Shown in pieces: positions 23,594-32,388 of a DNA stretch of 44,868 nucleotides. A program made the position numbers and the translations under genes. Source of the DNA: Akkermansiaceae bacterium (GTDB lineage: Bacteria; Verrucomicrobiota; Verrucomicrobiia; Verrucomicrobiales; Akkermansiaceae). The notes beneath the pieces were generated by a model. It made no database searches, was not told the DNA's origin, and saw only the letters and a list, made by a program, of their open reading frames with translations. Positions within the stretch are counted from its first letter, which is position 1, and each line of letters begins with the position of its first letter. The stretch is taken from positions 1 to 44,868 of the forward strand of contig JARWZU010000034.1 in NCBI GenBank assembly GCA_029866215.1, in the 5' to 3' direction.

Positions 23594-25571
23594 ATCATCA
23601 TCACGTGTCGGTCGTTGGATCGCTGCCGTACTTGCGGTGTCGGTGCTGGTCGCGATTTTCATCAATCTCGTCATTGACACCATGCCGAAGGGCGAGGTTC
23701 GTAAGATTGAGGGCTACGTTCCATGGAGTTCTCAAACCCTTGACGTCGCAAGTATGCTGCCGGTTCAAGATGGCGGACGCATCAAGCCGCTTTTGAGCTA
23801 CGCTGGTTTCACGATGCTCGGTCTTCACGGGGCAAGGTCGATGAAGGTCGAGGATGGTAGTGGCAAGCAAATCACCATCAAGCCCTTAGCATGGTTGATG
23901 GACTCCTTGTTCCGGCCGCAGTTGGCGATTCACCTGCCGACCTTCCGAGTCGACAACTCAGCGGTGATCGAGGGCATCGGCTTGAAGGCGCGTGGCAAGC
24001 GTGATCGCTACAGCTATGAAGAAATCGAGGCTGGAAGGGAGAAGCTCATCGAGCTCGCCAAGTCCTATGAGGCGATTGAAAAAGTAAAACGGGATCCGGT
24101 GCAAAGTCAGACCATCGATCTTGCGTACAACGTGCGGAGCTATGAGAGCCTGCTAAGTTATTTCGATTTCGCGCGTTACGGTGTGGTTCTTCGCGGAACG
24201 GGGAAAGACGGGGCTGCGGATCAGCATGCAGACATTAGTGCGGTGATGTTAACCGCACCGCAAATCCGAGAGCAGATTGCGAAGACAAAGGCACAGGGGT
24301 TACCGATGGAGCCGCATTTGCAGGAGTTGTTGGAGCAAGTGGTTGAAGCAGCGAATTTAGGCAAATTTTCACTTTTCATTTTGCCTCCTGCGGATCCCAA
24401 GGAGGCGGAGTGGGCAAGTGTGGGTGCGGCAATCATGACTGCGATCGGTGACCAAAAGATCGATCCTCAACTTGCGATTTCCGACATCAAGGTGCTCGAG
24501 AGCACCGCGCGGTCGGCGGCTGGTGATGAGTCGGAATTCCGATCCGAACTGAGTTTGCTCAGAGATCGATTGGTCAAGCGGGCAGAGGCGCGGAACGAAT
24601 ATCAACATGTTGCGATGGAGGCCAATTACTATCAGAAAAACTGGTTTCTCTATGCGTTGATTTTTTTCATTTTTGGGACAGTGACAGCACTTGCTATGTG
24701 GCTGTTGGGCAAGAGTAGGGTCGGGAAATTGGTTGCGTGGGTGACGCTGGCGACCACCGTCACGGGGTTGGTTTATTGCATTATTCCGATCGTCGAACGT
24801 TGTGTGATCATGCAGCGCCCGCCGGTGGGGAATCTCTACGACACCATCATCTTCATCGCGACCACTGCGGTTTTATTCTCGTTGGTGATTGAATGGATGA
24901 CGCGTCGCCGCTTCGCGTTGGGCATTGCGCCAATTCTTGGAACGCTGCTGATCATCCTCGCGCGTCGATTTGAGCTGGGTGATGCGAAAGATCACATGGA
25001 TCCGTTGGTGGCGGTGTTGAATTCCAACTACTGGCTGACCATTCATGTGTTGACGATTACCTTGGGCTACGCGGCGGGTCTGTTGAGTGCATTTCTTGCG
25101 TTCATCTATTTGTTGATGCGCGGGCTTCAGTTAGATAGGGGCGACAAGGAGATCCGGCGTTCATTGACGCGAGCGGTTTATGGGATGCTCTGCCTTACCT
25201 TGTTTCTTTCCTTGGTTGGAACAGTGTTAGGTGGAGTCTGGGCGAACGACTCTTGGGGGCGCTTCTGGGGATGGGATCCCAAGGAGAATGGCGCTTTGTT
25301 GATTGTGCTGTGGATGCTTGCCATTTTGCATGCTCGGTTGGGCGGGTACATCCGCGAGTGGGGGTTGCATTTAGCTTCGGTTTTTTCGGGTGCTGTGGTA
25401 GCCTTCTCATGGTGGCACGTCAACTTCCTTGGGGTAGGACTGCACAACTATGGGTTCACCGCCGGGAAAGAAACGATTTGGTTATTCTATCTCGTTATCC
25501 TCGCCATTTTGATCTTTGGTGTGGTGTCTCGTGCCATTGAGCAAAGCAGTAAGTCGACCCCGAACGATTAG
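23586..25571 (+). CDS. CcsA/ResC-like cytochrome c assembly protein with long N-terminal domain
   Basis: The 661-residue protein has one N-terminal helix and a soluble domain of roughly 300 residues ('MLPVQDGGRIKPLLSYAGFTML' onwards). A multi-helix CcsA core follows, with the tryptophan-rich WWD motif 'GVWANDSWGRFWGWDPKENGAL' and conserved His residues ('IHVLTITLGYAAG', 'SWWHVNFLGVGLHNYG'). It presents haem to apocytochromes on the outer face of the membrane. The long extracytoplasmic extension is more than a minimal CcsA carries. The start at 23586 overlaps the end of the ResB gene. The stop interlocks with the convergent membrane phosphatase-fold gene (TTAG, 25568-25571). Confidence 0.9.
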   Translation: MSKSSSRVGRWIAAVLAVSVLVAIFINLVIDTMPKGEVRKIEGYVPWSSQTLDVASMLPVQDGGRIKPLLSYAGFTMLGLHGARSMKVEDGSGKQITIKPLAWLMDSLFRPQLAIHLPTFRVDNSAVIEGIGLKARGKRDRYSYEEIEAGREKLIELAKSYEAIEKVKRDPVQSQTIDLAYNVRSYESLLSYFDFARYGVVLRGTGKDGAADQHADISAVMLTAPQIREQIAKTKAQGLPMEPHLQELLEQVVEAANLGKFSLFILPPADPKEAEWASVGAAIMTAIGDQKIDPQLAISDIKVLESTARSAAGDESEFRSELSLLRDRLVKRAEARNEYQHVAMEANYYQKNWFLYALIFFIFGTVTALAMWLLGKSRVGKLVAWVTLATTVTGLVYCIIPIVERCVIMQRPPVGNLYDTIIFIATTAVLFSLVIEWMTRRRFALGIAPILGTLLIILARRFELGDAKDHMDPLVAVLNSNYWLTIHVLTITLGYAAGLLSAFLAFIYLLMRGLQLDRGDKEIRRSLTRAVYGMLCLTLFLSLVGTVLGGVWANDSWGRFWGWDPKENGALLIVLWMLAILHARLGGYIREWGLHLASVFSGAVVAFSWWHVNFLGVGLHNYGFTAGKETIWLFYLVILAILIFGVVSRAIEQSSKSTPND

Positions 25572-27757
25572 GACGGTTCGCCGCTTGGGAAGATTTCGGC
25601 GATTGATGATTCGGTGTTCTCATCCATCCATCGTTCTAGAGCGGCCTGCATTGGTGCGAGCACTTCGGGTCGTTCCTTTGCGAGATCGATTTCACCGGTG
25701 GGGTCGTTTGCCATTTGAAAGAGCCCGAAATGGCGACTTTTTTGCGCAGTTGGCGTGCATACAATTTTCCAGTTTTGCGTTCTCAGGCAGCGTTGCTTGG
25801 CCTCGAGTAGTGGCGCAAGGTATTGCGGATTTAGAACGAACTGATAGTTATAGGATTTATCGATGAAGGTGCATTCATCCATCGGCGGGAGCTTGGGACG
25901 TTCAACACCCTTCACGCCGAATTGAATGAAAGGAAATCCAGTTTCACCATAGAACGGGCGTTCTACGGGTTTTTCAGTGCCGCGTATCCAACCCGCGAAG
26001 CTTTTGCCCTGCCAAGTGGGTGGTTTTTTCTGACCGACGAGATCGGCGAGGGTTGGAGCTACATCGATTAGACGCACGGTCTCAGGAATCACTTGAGGTT
26101 TGGTCCCTGGGACGTGGACGATCATGGGCACTCGGTTCGCTTGGAGGCCACCATTGAACGTGAGCCCATGTCCGAGGGTCACGCCGGGTTCGTAGTGGTC
26201 ATCGCCGTGGTCGGAAGTAATGATCACGATCGTATTCTCAGTGAGTCCGTTGCGCTCGATAGCGGCAATGATTTTTCCGACACAGTCGTCAAACTGGCGA
26301 GTACATCCATCATAGAGTGCTCGTATCTGGCTTACTTCCTTGGGTGGTAGGGCTTTCCATTTTGACTCGAGGTCGGTACCGCCGATGAATGAATCGATGT
26401 CGAAGTCGACCCCGCTGCGATTGCGGCCCTCATAGCCATGGGTGCTGAACATGCTCACGTAGGGTTCGGGGCTGCGGTAGGGCAGATGATTGCATGAAAA
26501 AAACACGTGCCAGAAAAAGGGTTGGCCATCGCTGGCGGCAGATGCGAGGCGTTGTTCGACGCGCTGGGTCACCACCTTGGGCGTGACAAACTGAGCGAAC
26601 GACTCGAGTTGAGGAAACAGGTGATAGCCAAGTGGATTGTCAAAATAGAGTGGCACCACAAAGTGCGCCATCACCACTGCTTGGCTCATGTAGATTTTAA
26701 AATTGTCGAAACTTGAGACTGAGATGTCCTCAAATCCGAGCGGAATCACGTCATAATAGCCGGCACACCAATCGCCGATGGCAGCGGTTTTGTAGCCGCG
26801 CTCGCGGAGCAATTGAGCTAGTGGGACGATACGTTGATTGGTTGCGTCCACGGTCGCACGGTCAGGATACATTTGGCGGATCCCATGGCTTTGCGGATAG
26901 AGAGACGACATCAACTGAACGCCGGATTCCATCGTTGATGCGATCGATGTATAGCATTGTTCAAATCGGGTTGAGCGGGAAGCGAAACGGTCAATTTGTG
27001 GAGAGACTCCCGCGGCAGCTAGACCATCGCCGCGCTGGGGGACGTAACCGGAGCAACCGATTCGGTCGCCGCGCAACGAATCCGAACCGATGATGATGAT
27101 ATTCATCGGCTTGTTAGAGTTGACGGTGGGAGGGGATTGGGGGTGGAAGGGAAAATGGATGCCGGAACTTAGCACCATGATTGGAGCTGCAATTGCGGCG
27201 GTCAGCCAGCCACGGCGATTGCTCCGGCGAATGTGCCAAATGAAGGCGATCGCAATACAAGCGATGGGCAGCGCAGTGAAAACACCCCAGAAAAACAAGG
27301 GTTTCGCAAGTTCTGGAACGAGTTCGAGGGAGCGGTAATACCATTGCCCGGACGCCTCTTCATTCAGGAAATAGGGTCGCGTCTTGGCAAGGCGGAGCAT
27401 GAAGTAGCCATGCATGAGAGCCGTGAGCGCTAGGCTGCGGAGAATGTTCGCCCGTGTCGATTTGCGCGTTGAGCGGTAGGACCATTCGTTGACCCAAGGC
27501 TGAATGATGAAGGCCGCGGCCACCGCCAAAACGATGTAGGCAAGGATCATTTGGAAATTCTGAAGAATCAGAAATCCCAGATGTTTGTCGCGTGCTAGGG
27601 CGCTGAATTTGTTTTTCATCTCACCCGATGAAGCAGTGAGGTTCCAGAGTGCGACGGCGTACTGATAGCCGAGGAAGCTGGCGGATCCTAGCAGAACCGT
27701 GGGGAAACGTGCGGCAACGACTCGCGGCCCGCTGTCTTTTTGCGAATCCAAATTCAT
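25568..27757 (-). CDS. Membrane sulfatase/LTA-synthase-fold protein without formylglycine motif
   Basis: The 729-residue protein has about four or five N-terminal membrane helices and then an alkaline-phosphatase-fold catalytic domain. Metal-ligand segments are present: 'IIIIGSDSLRGDRIGCSG', 'ITSDHGDDHYEPG' and 'LGHGLTFNGG'. The nucleophile region reads 'SIASTMESGVQLMSSLYP' and lacks the C/S-x-P-x-R signature of true sulfatases. The nucleophile is therefore probably Ser or Thr, as in phosphoglycerol or phosphoethanolamine transferases that modify envelope glycans and lipids. The gene is followed by ccsA in convergent orientation. A membrane protein gene lies 16 bp upstream on the same strand, probably in the same operon. 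Confidence 0.82.
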   Translation of the reverse strand: MNLDSQKDSGPRVVAARFPTVLLGSASFLGYQYAVALWNLTASSGEMKNKFSALARDKHLGFLILQNFQMILAYIVLAVAAAFIIQPWVNEWSYRSTRKSTRANILRSLALTALMHGYFMLRLAKTRPYFLNEEASGQWYYRSLELVPELAKPLFFWGVFTALPIACIAIAFIWHIRRSNRRGWLTAAIAAPIMVLSSGIHFPFHPQSPPTVNSNKPMNIIIIGSDSLRGDRIGCSGYVPQRGDGLAAAGVSPQIDRFASRSTRFEQCYTSIASTMESGVQLMSSLYPQSHGIRQMYPDRATVDATNQRIVPLAQLLRERGYKTAAIGDWCAGYYDVIPLGFEDISVSSFDNFKIYMSQAVVMAHFVVPLYFDNPLGYHLFPQLESFAQFVTPKVVTQRVEQRLASAASDGQPFFWHVFFSCNHLPYRSPEPYVSMFSTHGYEGRNRSGVDFDIDSFIGGTDLESKWKALPPKEVSQIRALYDGCTRQFDDCVGKIIAAIERNGLTENTIVIITSDHGDDHYEPGVTLGHGLTFNGGLQANRVPMIVHVPGTKPQVIPETVRLIDVAPTLADLVGQKKPPTWQGKSFAGWIRGTEKPVERPFYGETGFPFIQFGVKGVERPKLPPMDECTFIDKSYNYQFVLNPQYLAPLLEAKQRCLRTQNWKIVCTPTAQKSRHFGLFQMANDPTGEIDLAKERPEVLAPMQAALERWMDENTESSIAEIFPSGEPS

Positions 27758-27773
27758 TAGAATCTAAAGGGTC

Positions 27774-28889
27774 TCAATCGTCGGACACGGGCGAGTTCAG
27801 GAAAATCCAACGAGGTGCCATGACCTTTTCAATCACCACACCCATTTTGGATTCGATTCCAATGGGGACATGAATGCGGAGGGTTCCCGCCGCTTTTTGG
27901 TTTGAGTTTTCGGCGACCAATTTTGCGAGAGTTGCAGCGGTTTCGGTACCTGCCTTTGCGTAGCCAAAGAGGGTTTTCTCCTTCTCGAGGACAGTGAGCT
28001 TGTAGCAATTCCAGATGCTTGAGTTTTTGAATTCGTGACTGAAAAAATTGTCGGTTTCGATGTATACACGGAATTCGAACGTGGATCCAGCTGGGCGTTC
28101 TTTTGCAAAAACGTCCCAGTCCATTGGCTGGTAGTGTGCGTAGGTTTCCCAATCAATTTTCGCTTCACCGGTTTTGAGCGATTCTACGAGCAATGAGGTG
28201 ATTTTTTCCGGACCAGTCTCGAAGCTGACTTGCCAAAAAGTTGCGTGACTGTCGAGGGTGATAGGTTGGAGCTGGGTGAGTTTTTGCGCATGGAGGTGAT
28301 CCAGTGGATTGGACGCATAGAATGTCCGCATGAGTGGGGTAACGCGATCGGCGTGGCGAATGAATGGAATCATTTCATCGATCGAACTCGCTTTTAGGAA
28401 ATTTCGGGCGGCGCTCTCGATTTGGGAAATAAGTCTTTCCGCGTCCTGTTCTTCCGTTAGATTTTTTTGATAGATCAAGTTTGCGGCGTTTTGCTGTTCT
28501 TCGATCTTTGGAGAAGATGATTTGATGAGCGATAGCGACCAGGCGAGGCCTGTGGCAAGAATAAGTGCGATTAGGACAAACCATGCCCATGGGATGCTTT
28601 TTTCCTGATTGGATTCGGATGCCCACGATTTCTCAATCAAGCCAGAATCAGTGAGAATCTGTTCTTCCAGAGCCTCAACGCCGGGCTGGTGAGTACGCAA
28701 GTCATCTTGGTCCGAGTTGGCAGGCAGTTCGAGGCGTTGGCTTACCCCTTGTTCGGACTCTGGAACCTGAATGCGCAACGCCTTGGGCTGTTGCTGTGTC
28801 TCGCGATTCTCAATGCGAGTGACGGGAGTTGGCTGGACAATCGTCTCGTCCACTGTCCTCAGACTGAATTTCTTCCTCTCGCGTACCAT
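27774..28889 (-). CDS. Unknown single-span membrane protein
   Basis: The 371-residue protein starts MVRERKKFSLRTVDETI. It has a disordered, Gln/Glu-rich cytoplasmic part of about 100 residues, one membrane helix ('IPWAWFVLIALILATGLAWSLSLI') and an extracytoplasmic domain of about 220 residues with Trp-rich strands ('DSHATFWQVSFETGPEKI', 'TLRIHVPIGIESKMG'). I do not recognise the family. It is the first gene of a likely two-gene operon with the sulfatase-fold protein. The start at 28889 leaves 75 bp to the divergent glycosyltransferase gene; an upstream in-frame start at 28958 would almost abolish that gap. Confidence 0.7.
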   Translation of the reverse strand: MVRERKKFSLRTVDETIVQPTPVTRIENRETQQQPKALRIQVPESEQGVSQRLELPANSDQDDLRTHQPGVEALEEQILTDSGLIEKSWASESNQEKSIPWAWFVLIALILATGLAWSLSLIKSSSPKIEEQQNAANLIYQKNLTEEQDAERLISQIESAARNFLKASSIDEMIPFIRHADRVTPLMRTFYASNPLDHLHAQKLTQLQPITLDSHATFWQVSFETGPEKITSLLVESLKTGEAKIDWETYAHYQPMDWDVFAKERPAGSTFEFRVYIETDNFFSHEFKNSSIWNCYKLTVLEKEKTLFGYAKAGTETAATLAKLVAENSNQKAAGTLRIHVPIGIESKMGVVIEKVMAPRWIFLNSPVSDD

Positions 28890-28964
28890 CTGCGGATCAA
28901 ACAAAGCTGCAAATCTCAATCGACGCAATGCAACTCTCACTCTAAATAACCCCTGCAAGCCGAC

Positions 28965-30110
28965 ATGTCTACCGCACCACGCATTTTAATCGTCACCGCC
29001 GCCTTCGGCGAGGGGCACAACAGTGCTGCCCGTAACCTTGCCCTTGCGCTTGAAACCGCCGGGGCGGTCACTCAGGTCAGCGACCCGTGCATGCTTGGTG
29101 CGCCGCGGATGACTGGGATGGTCAACTGCGCCTACCGCTACGTGACGACGCATTTCCCGAACCTGTGGGCTTGGATCTATCGGTCCACCGATCGCTGCGA
29201 TTTGGGGCAGCAGCGCAATTTGCCATTCGAGCTCGCTGAGGCGGCACTCGAAAAGTTGGTGGCTGAGTTTCGGCCGACTGCGATTGTTAGCACCTACCCG
29301 CTTTATCCGTATTTTTTGAGTCGGATTTTTGCGGAAGGTCGGATCAAGCCCCCCATTTTTGTGGTGGTTACGGATTCGATTGAGATCAATGCTGCCTGGC
29401 TGCGGGCGCAGAGCGACTGGTGGCTGGTGACGGATGCTGCCACGCGCGGTGCGATGGTGGATAAGGGAATGGCTGCAGAAAAATTAGTGGATACAGGATT
29501 TCCGGTGAATCCGGTTTTTTCGGAGCTGGCACCTTTGGGCGACCGAGGAGAACGGGACGCATTTCAGGTTCTCTACTTTCCGACGGCCAAGTTGTCCTTG
29601 GTTGCGCGGCATGCGAGGGCCGTGCTGGATGCCTCACCGGCGGTTTGCCTCACGATGGTCATGGGCCGAAATGCGCGGCGTCTGTGCCCGCAAGCCATCA
29701 AGATTCGGACGGCCTACCCCGGACGGGTGCGGCTGGTCGGTTGGACCCGTCGAGTGCCTCAGTTGTTGAGCCACCATCACCTGGTGGTGGGAAAGGCGGG
29801 TGGAGCGACCGTCCATGAAGCCATTGCGGCGCGGTGCCCGATGTTGATCCATCATCTGGTACCTGGGCAGGAGGAGGGAAATCTGCGCCTGCTGGAAATG
29901 ATCGGTGGCGGTCATCTCGCGGACACTCCGGAGGCCCTTTCCGCCTGCATCCGTAGGCTTTTGGCAAACGATTCGGCTGCTTGGCGGGGCATGAAAATGG
30001 CATTGGCAGTTCATAACCGCAACGCCGGAGCGATCACCGCCGCACGATTTATTCTTGATCAGACCGAAAGGTCAGCTGTCACTGGTGGCCCGCATGACCT
30101 TTCTCTTTGA
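28965..30110 (+). CDS. MGDG-synthase/UgtP-like glycolipid glycosyltransferase
   Basis: The 381-residue GT28-type enzyme has N-terminal 'ILIVTAAFGEGHNSAARNLA', matching the 'GGGH' donor/acceptor loop of MGDG synthases and UgtP. The C-terminal UDP-sugar-binding region is 'VVGKAGGATVHEAIAARCPMLIHHLVPGQEEGN', which contains the typical GG-x-T-x-x-E pattern. It is predicted to transfer a hexose to diacylglycerol at the cytoplasmic membrane face. The acceptor is inferred from family only. Its last 17 bp overlap the HAD hydrolase gene. Confidence 0.88.
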   Translation: MSTAPRILIVTAAFGEGHNSAARNLALALETAGAVTQVSDPCMLGAPRMTGMVNCAYRYVTTHFPNLWAWIYRSTDRCDLGQQRNLPFELAEAALEKLVAEFRPTAIVSTYPLYPYFLSRIFAEGRIKPPIFVVVTDSIEINAAWLRAQSDWWLVTDAATRGAMVDKGMAAEKLVDTGFPVNPVFSELAPLGDRGERDAFQVLYFPTAKLSLVARHARAVLDASPAVCLTMVMGRNARRLCPQAIKIRTAYPGRVRLVGWTRRVPQLLSHHHLVVGKAGGATVHEAIAARCPMLIHHLVPGQEEGNLRLLEMIGGGHLADTPEALSACIRRLLANDSAAWRGMKMALAVHNRNAGAITAARFILDQTERSAVTGGPHDLSL

Positions 30111-30696
30111 TATCGGCCGAGTCCTCCTGGACTTTGACTTTGAATCCTCGCTGGTGCGACTTCTACCTGAGGGGACCGCAAACGCTGCCGAGCGACTGAG
30201 CCTTTTGCTCGAGCGCAAGGATGAGTTTGAAGCCGGCCTGATCGCGGTGGATGCCTATGTCGATTGGGCGCTTGAGGTCTTGGGGAGTGATGCCACTCCC
30301 GCAGCGTTTCAGCATGCATGGCAGCAGATCTTCACGCCTAACCTGCCGATGTGGGACTGTGTTCGTAAGCTCGCGGCGGCCGGTCATCGATTGATTCTTT
30401 TTTCCAATATCAATGGGATTCATTGTCCGTGGATCTTCACCCAATTCCCAGATTTCTCACTGTTTGACGCGGGGGTTCTTTCGTTTGAGGTGGGGGCGAT
30501 TAAGCCGCATGCTGCAATCTATCAGCACGCGATCGATCATCATGGGCTCGTTCCAAGTCAGACGCTTTACATTGATGATTTACCACAAAATATCGCTGCG
30601 GGGCGCGAATTTGGGTTCCGCTGCTGGCAGTATGACCTTGCAGCCCACGACCAGTTCGAGGTCTGGCTCGATTCACAAACGAGCTCTCAAATTTAA
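30094..30696 (+). CDS. HAD-superfamily hydrolase, YihX-like
   Basis: The 200-residue protein has HAD motif I 'FLFDIGRVLLDFD' (nucleophile Asp6). The DxG form is seen in YihX-type phosphatases rather than DxD. Motif II is 'ILFSNINGIH', the Lys region 'GAIKPHAAIYQHAI' and motif IV 'TLYIDDLPQNIAAG'. It probably dephosphorylates a small sugar or nucleotide; the substrate is unknown. The start at 30094 overlaps the glycosyltransferase end, and thiG begins 9 bp after the stop, so the three genes form one transcript. Confidence 0.87.
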   Translation: MTFLFDIGRVLLDFDFESSLVRLLPEGTANAAERLSLLLERKDEFEAGLIAVDAYVDWALEVLGSDATPAAFQHAWQQIFTPNLPMWDCVRKLAAAGHRLILFSNINGIHCPWIFTQFPDFSLFDAGVLSFEVGAIKPHAAIYQHAIDHHGLVPSQTLYIDDLPQNIAAGREFGFRCWQYDLAAHDQFEVWLDSQTSSQI

Positions 30697-30705
30697 TTTT
30701 CCGCT

Positions 30706-31482
30706 ATGTCAATTCTCACCATCGCTAACCGCCAATTCAATTCGCGTCTATTCCTCGGCACCGGCAAGTTCCCGTCTAATGAATCCATGCGCGACGCCTT
30801 GGTCGCAAGTGGCACGGAAATCGTGACGGTCGCTTTACGGCGTGTAGATCTAACAGGTAGCCGTGATCCATACGCTAACATCCTCGAATTCATCGACTCG
30901 AAAAAATACCTGCTACTGCCTAACACGAGCGGTGCCATGAATGCCGACGAGGCGGTGCGACTTGCGAGGCTTGCTGCCGCCGCTGGATTGCCAAAGTGGG
31001 TGAAACTTGAGATCCACCCCGATCCCACCTACCTGCTGCCCGATCCCATCGAAACCTTGAAGGCCGCTGAAATCCTTGTCAAAGAGGGCTTCACGGTCTT
31101 GCCTTACATCAATGCCGATCCCGTGCTGGCCAAGCGTCTTCAAGAGGTGGGTACAGCAACCGTCATGCCGCTGGGTGCACCGATTGGATCCAATCGTGGC
31201 TTGGTCACCCGCGATCAAATTCGTATCATCATCGAGCAAGCGATTGTACCGGTGATCGTCGATGCCGGGCTGGGGGCTCCCAGTCACGCTGCCGAAGCGA
31301 TGGAACTTGGGGCTGACGCGGTGCTGGTCAACACCGCCATTGCGATCGCGAGTGACCCAGTGCGGATGGCGATGGCCTTCAATCTGGCCGTCCAAGCGGG
31401 CAGGGAGGCCTACGAACTCGGGCTGCCTGAACCGCTTGATCACGCAAGCGCGACAAGCCCTCTGACTGGATTTCTCCAATAG
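30706..31482 (+). CDS. thiG: Thiazole synthase
   Basis: The 258-residue TIM-barrel enzyme makes the thiazole part of thiamine from deoxyxylulose phosphate, dehydroglycine and ThiS thiocarboxylate. The Schiff-base lysine lies in 'WVKLEIHPD' (Lys100). Phosphate-binding and conserved segments include 'LFLGTGKF', '[13 protein letters not shown]' and '[32 protein letters not shown]'. It is full length. No thiS, thiH/thiO or thiF lies nearby, and no thi-box riboswitch fits into the 9-bp gap upstream, so it is probably expressed with the preceding HAD gene. Confidence 0.95.
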   Translation: MSILTIANRQFNSRLFLGTGKFPSNESMRDALVASGTEIVTVALRRVDLTGSRDPYANILEFIDSKKYLLLPNTSGAMNADEAVRLARLAAAAGLPKWVKLEIHPDPTYLLPDPIETLKAAEILVKEGFTVLPYINADPVLAKRLQEVGTATVMPLGAPIGSNRGLVTRDQIRIIIEQAIVPVIVDAGLGAPSHAAEAMELGADAVLVNTAIAIASDPVRMAMAFNLAVQAGREAYELGLPEPLDHASATSPLTGFLQ

Positions 31483-31621
31483 CGGCGAAATTTTCTAGTG
31501 ATTTTTCCAAGTCTGGACAGAGTGATGGGCTAAAGGTAAGTTCGCACCTTCGGCTGGGCAGGCTGAGCATTTTCTTGAAACTGCGGCGTAGGCTGCAATC
31601 TCAATCCCGAATCTACCTTTC

Positions 31622-32200
31622 ATGAGTCTATTGTTTTTTAAGCGCGTTCTCGCGAATCCGATTCAAGTCGGGTATCTTGTCCCGAGTTCGGGGTTTCTAA
31701 CGCGCAGGACCGCGAGGCGGCTTGATTTTTCAAAGCCGAGGGTCATCGTGGAACTCGGGCCGGGTGAAGGCTGTCACACGCGCCAAATCGTTCGGTGCAT
31801 GAACCCCGAGTCACGGTTGATTTTGATTGAGCTGGATCACCAATTCGCAGCTCACTTGGAAGAGCAATTCAAGTACGACCCGCGGGTGACGGTGGTAAAT
31901 TCCGATGCCTTGCATCTATCAGAAGTGCTCAACCGCCTCGGTGTGTCCAATCCCGACTACATTGTCTCGGGCATTCCGTTTACGATCATGGAGCGTGACC
32001 TGCGCGAGAAGCTTCTGGCGAGCATTGCCGACAGCATGGGGCCTGAGAGTGTTTTTATCACCTATCAGTTTTCCATGCAAATTTCTGAGCATGGGCTTTT
32101 TGAACTGCTTCGGAGCGATCTCTGCTTGCTCAATTTCCCGCCACTGCGGGTGATGGAACTGCGTAAGTCACTGCCAGCGATCGCGCGCCAACACCCCTAG
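31622..32200 (+). CDS. Small SAM methyltransferase of phospholipid/rRNA-methylase type
   Basis: The 192-residue protein begins MSLLFFKRVLANPIQVGYLVPSS, similar to bacterial phospholipid N-methyltransferases of the PmtA kind. It has the SAM motif I 'VIVELGPGEGCHTRQIV', acidic motif II 'LILIELDHQFAAHL', 'VVNSDALHL' and a motif IV 'DYIVSGIPFTIM'. The same fold occurs in KsgA-type rRNA methylases. The early 'PSS' segment and the nearby psd and glycolipid genes make phosphatidylethanolamine methylation a reasonable guess, not a proof. The 139 bp upstream hold no gene. Confidence 0.72.
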   Translation: MSLLFFKRVLANPIQVGYLVPSSGFLTRRTARRLDFSKPRVIVELGPGEGCHTRQIVRCMNPESRLILIELDHQFAAHLEEQFKYDPRVTVVNSDALHLSEVLNRLGVSNPDYIVSGIPFTIMERDLREKLLASIADSMGPESVFITYQFSMQISEHGLFELLRSDLCLLNFPPLRVMELRKSLPAIARQHP

Positions 32201-32388
32201 TTGGATCGTCTTGCTGACAGCTCGGGACCGGTGTCAGTTTCTGCCGATGGTCGACGCTGGAGAAAATTGGCAGTTAGGTGAAATTCGGTTGATTCGGTGT
32301 GCCGGTGGCGGATTATCTTGGTATCGGGCTGAGGGAAGGTTAGTTTCTCCGTCGTTCGGTGGTAACTGTCGGCGAGCGCCTTTTAGGA

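Noticed and set aside
30697-30705. Thi-box (TPP) riboswitch before thiG
   Set aside because: Only 9 bp separate thiG from the upstream gene, too short for the element, and no THI-box motif was seen in the preceding coding sequence.
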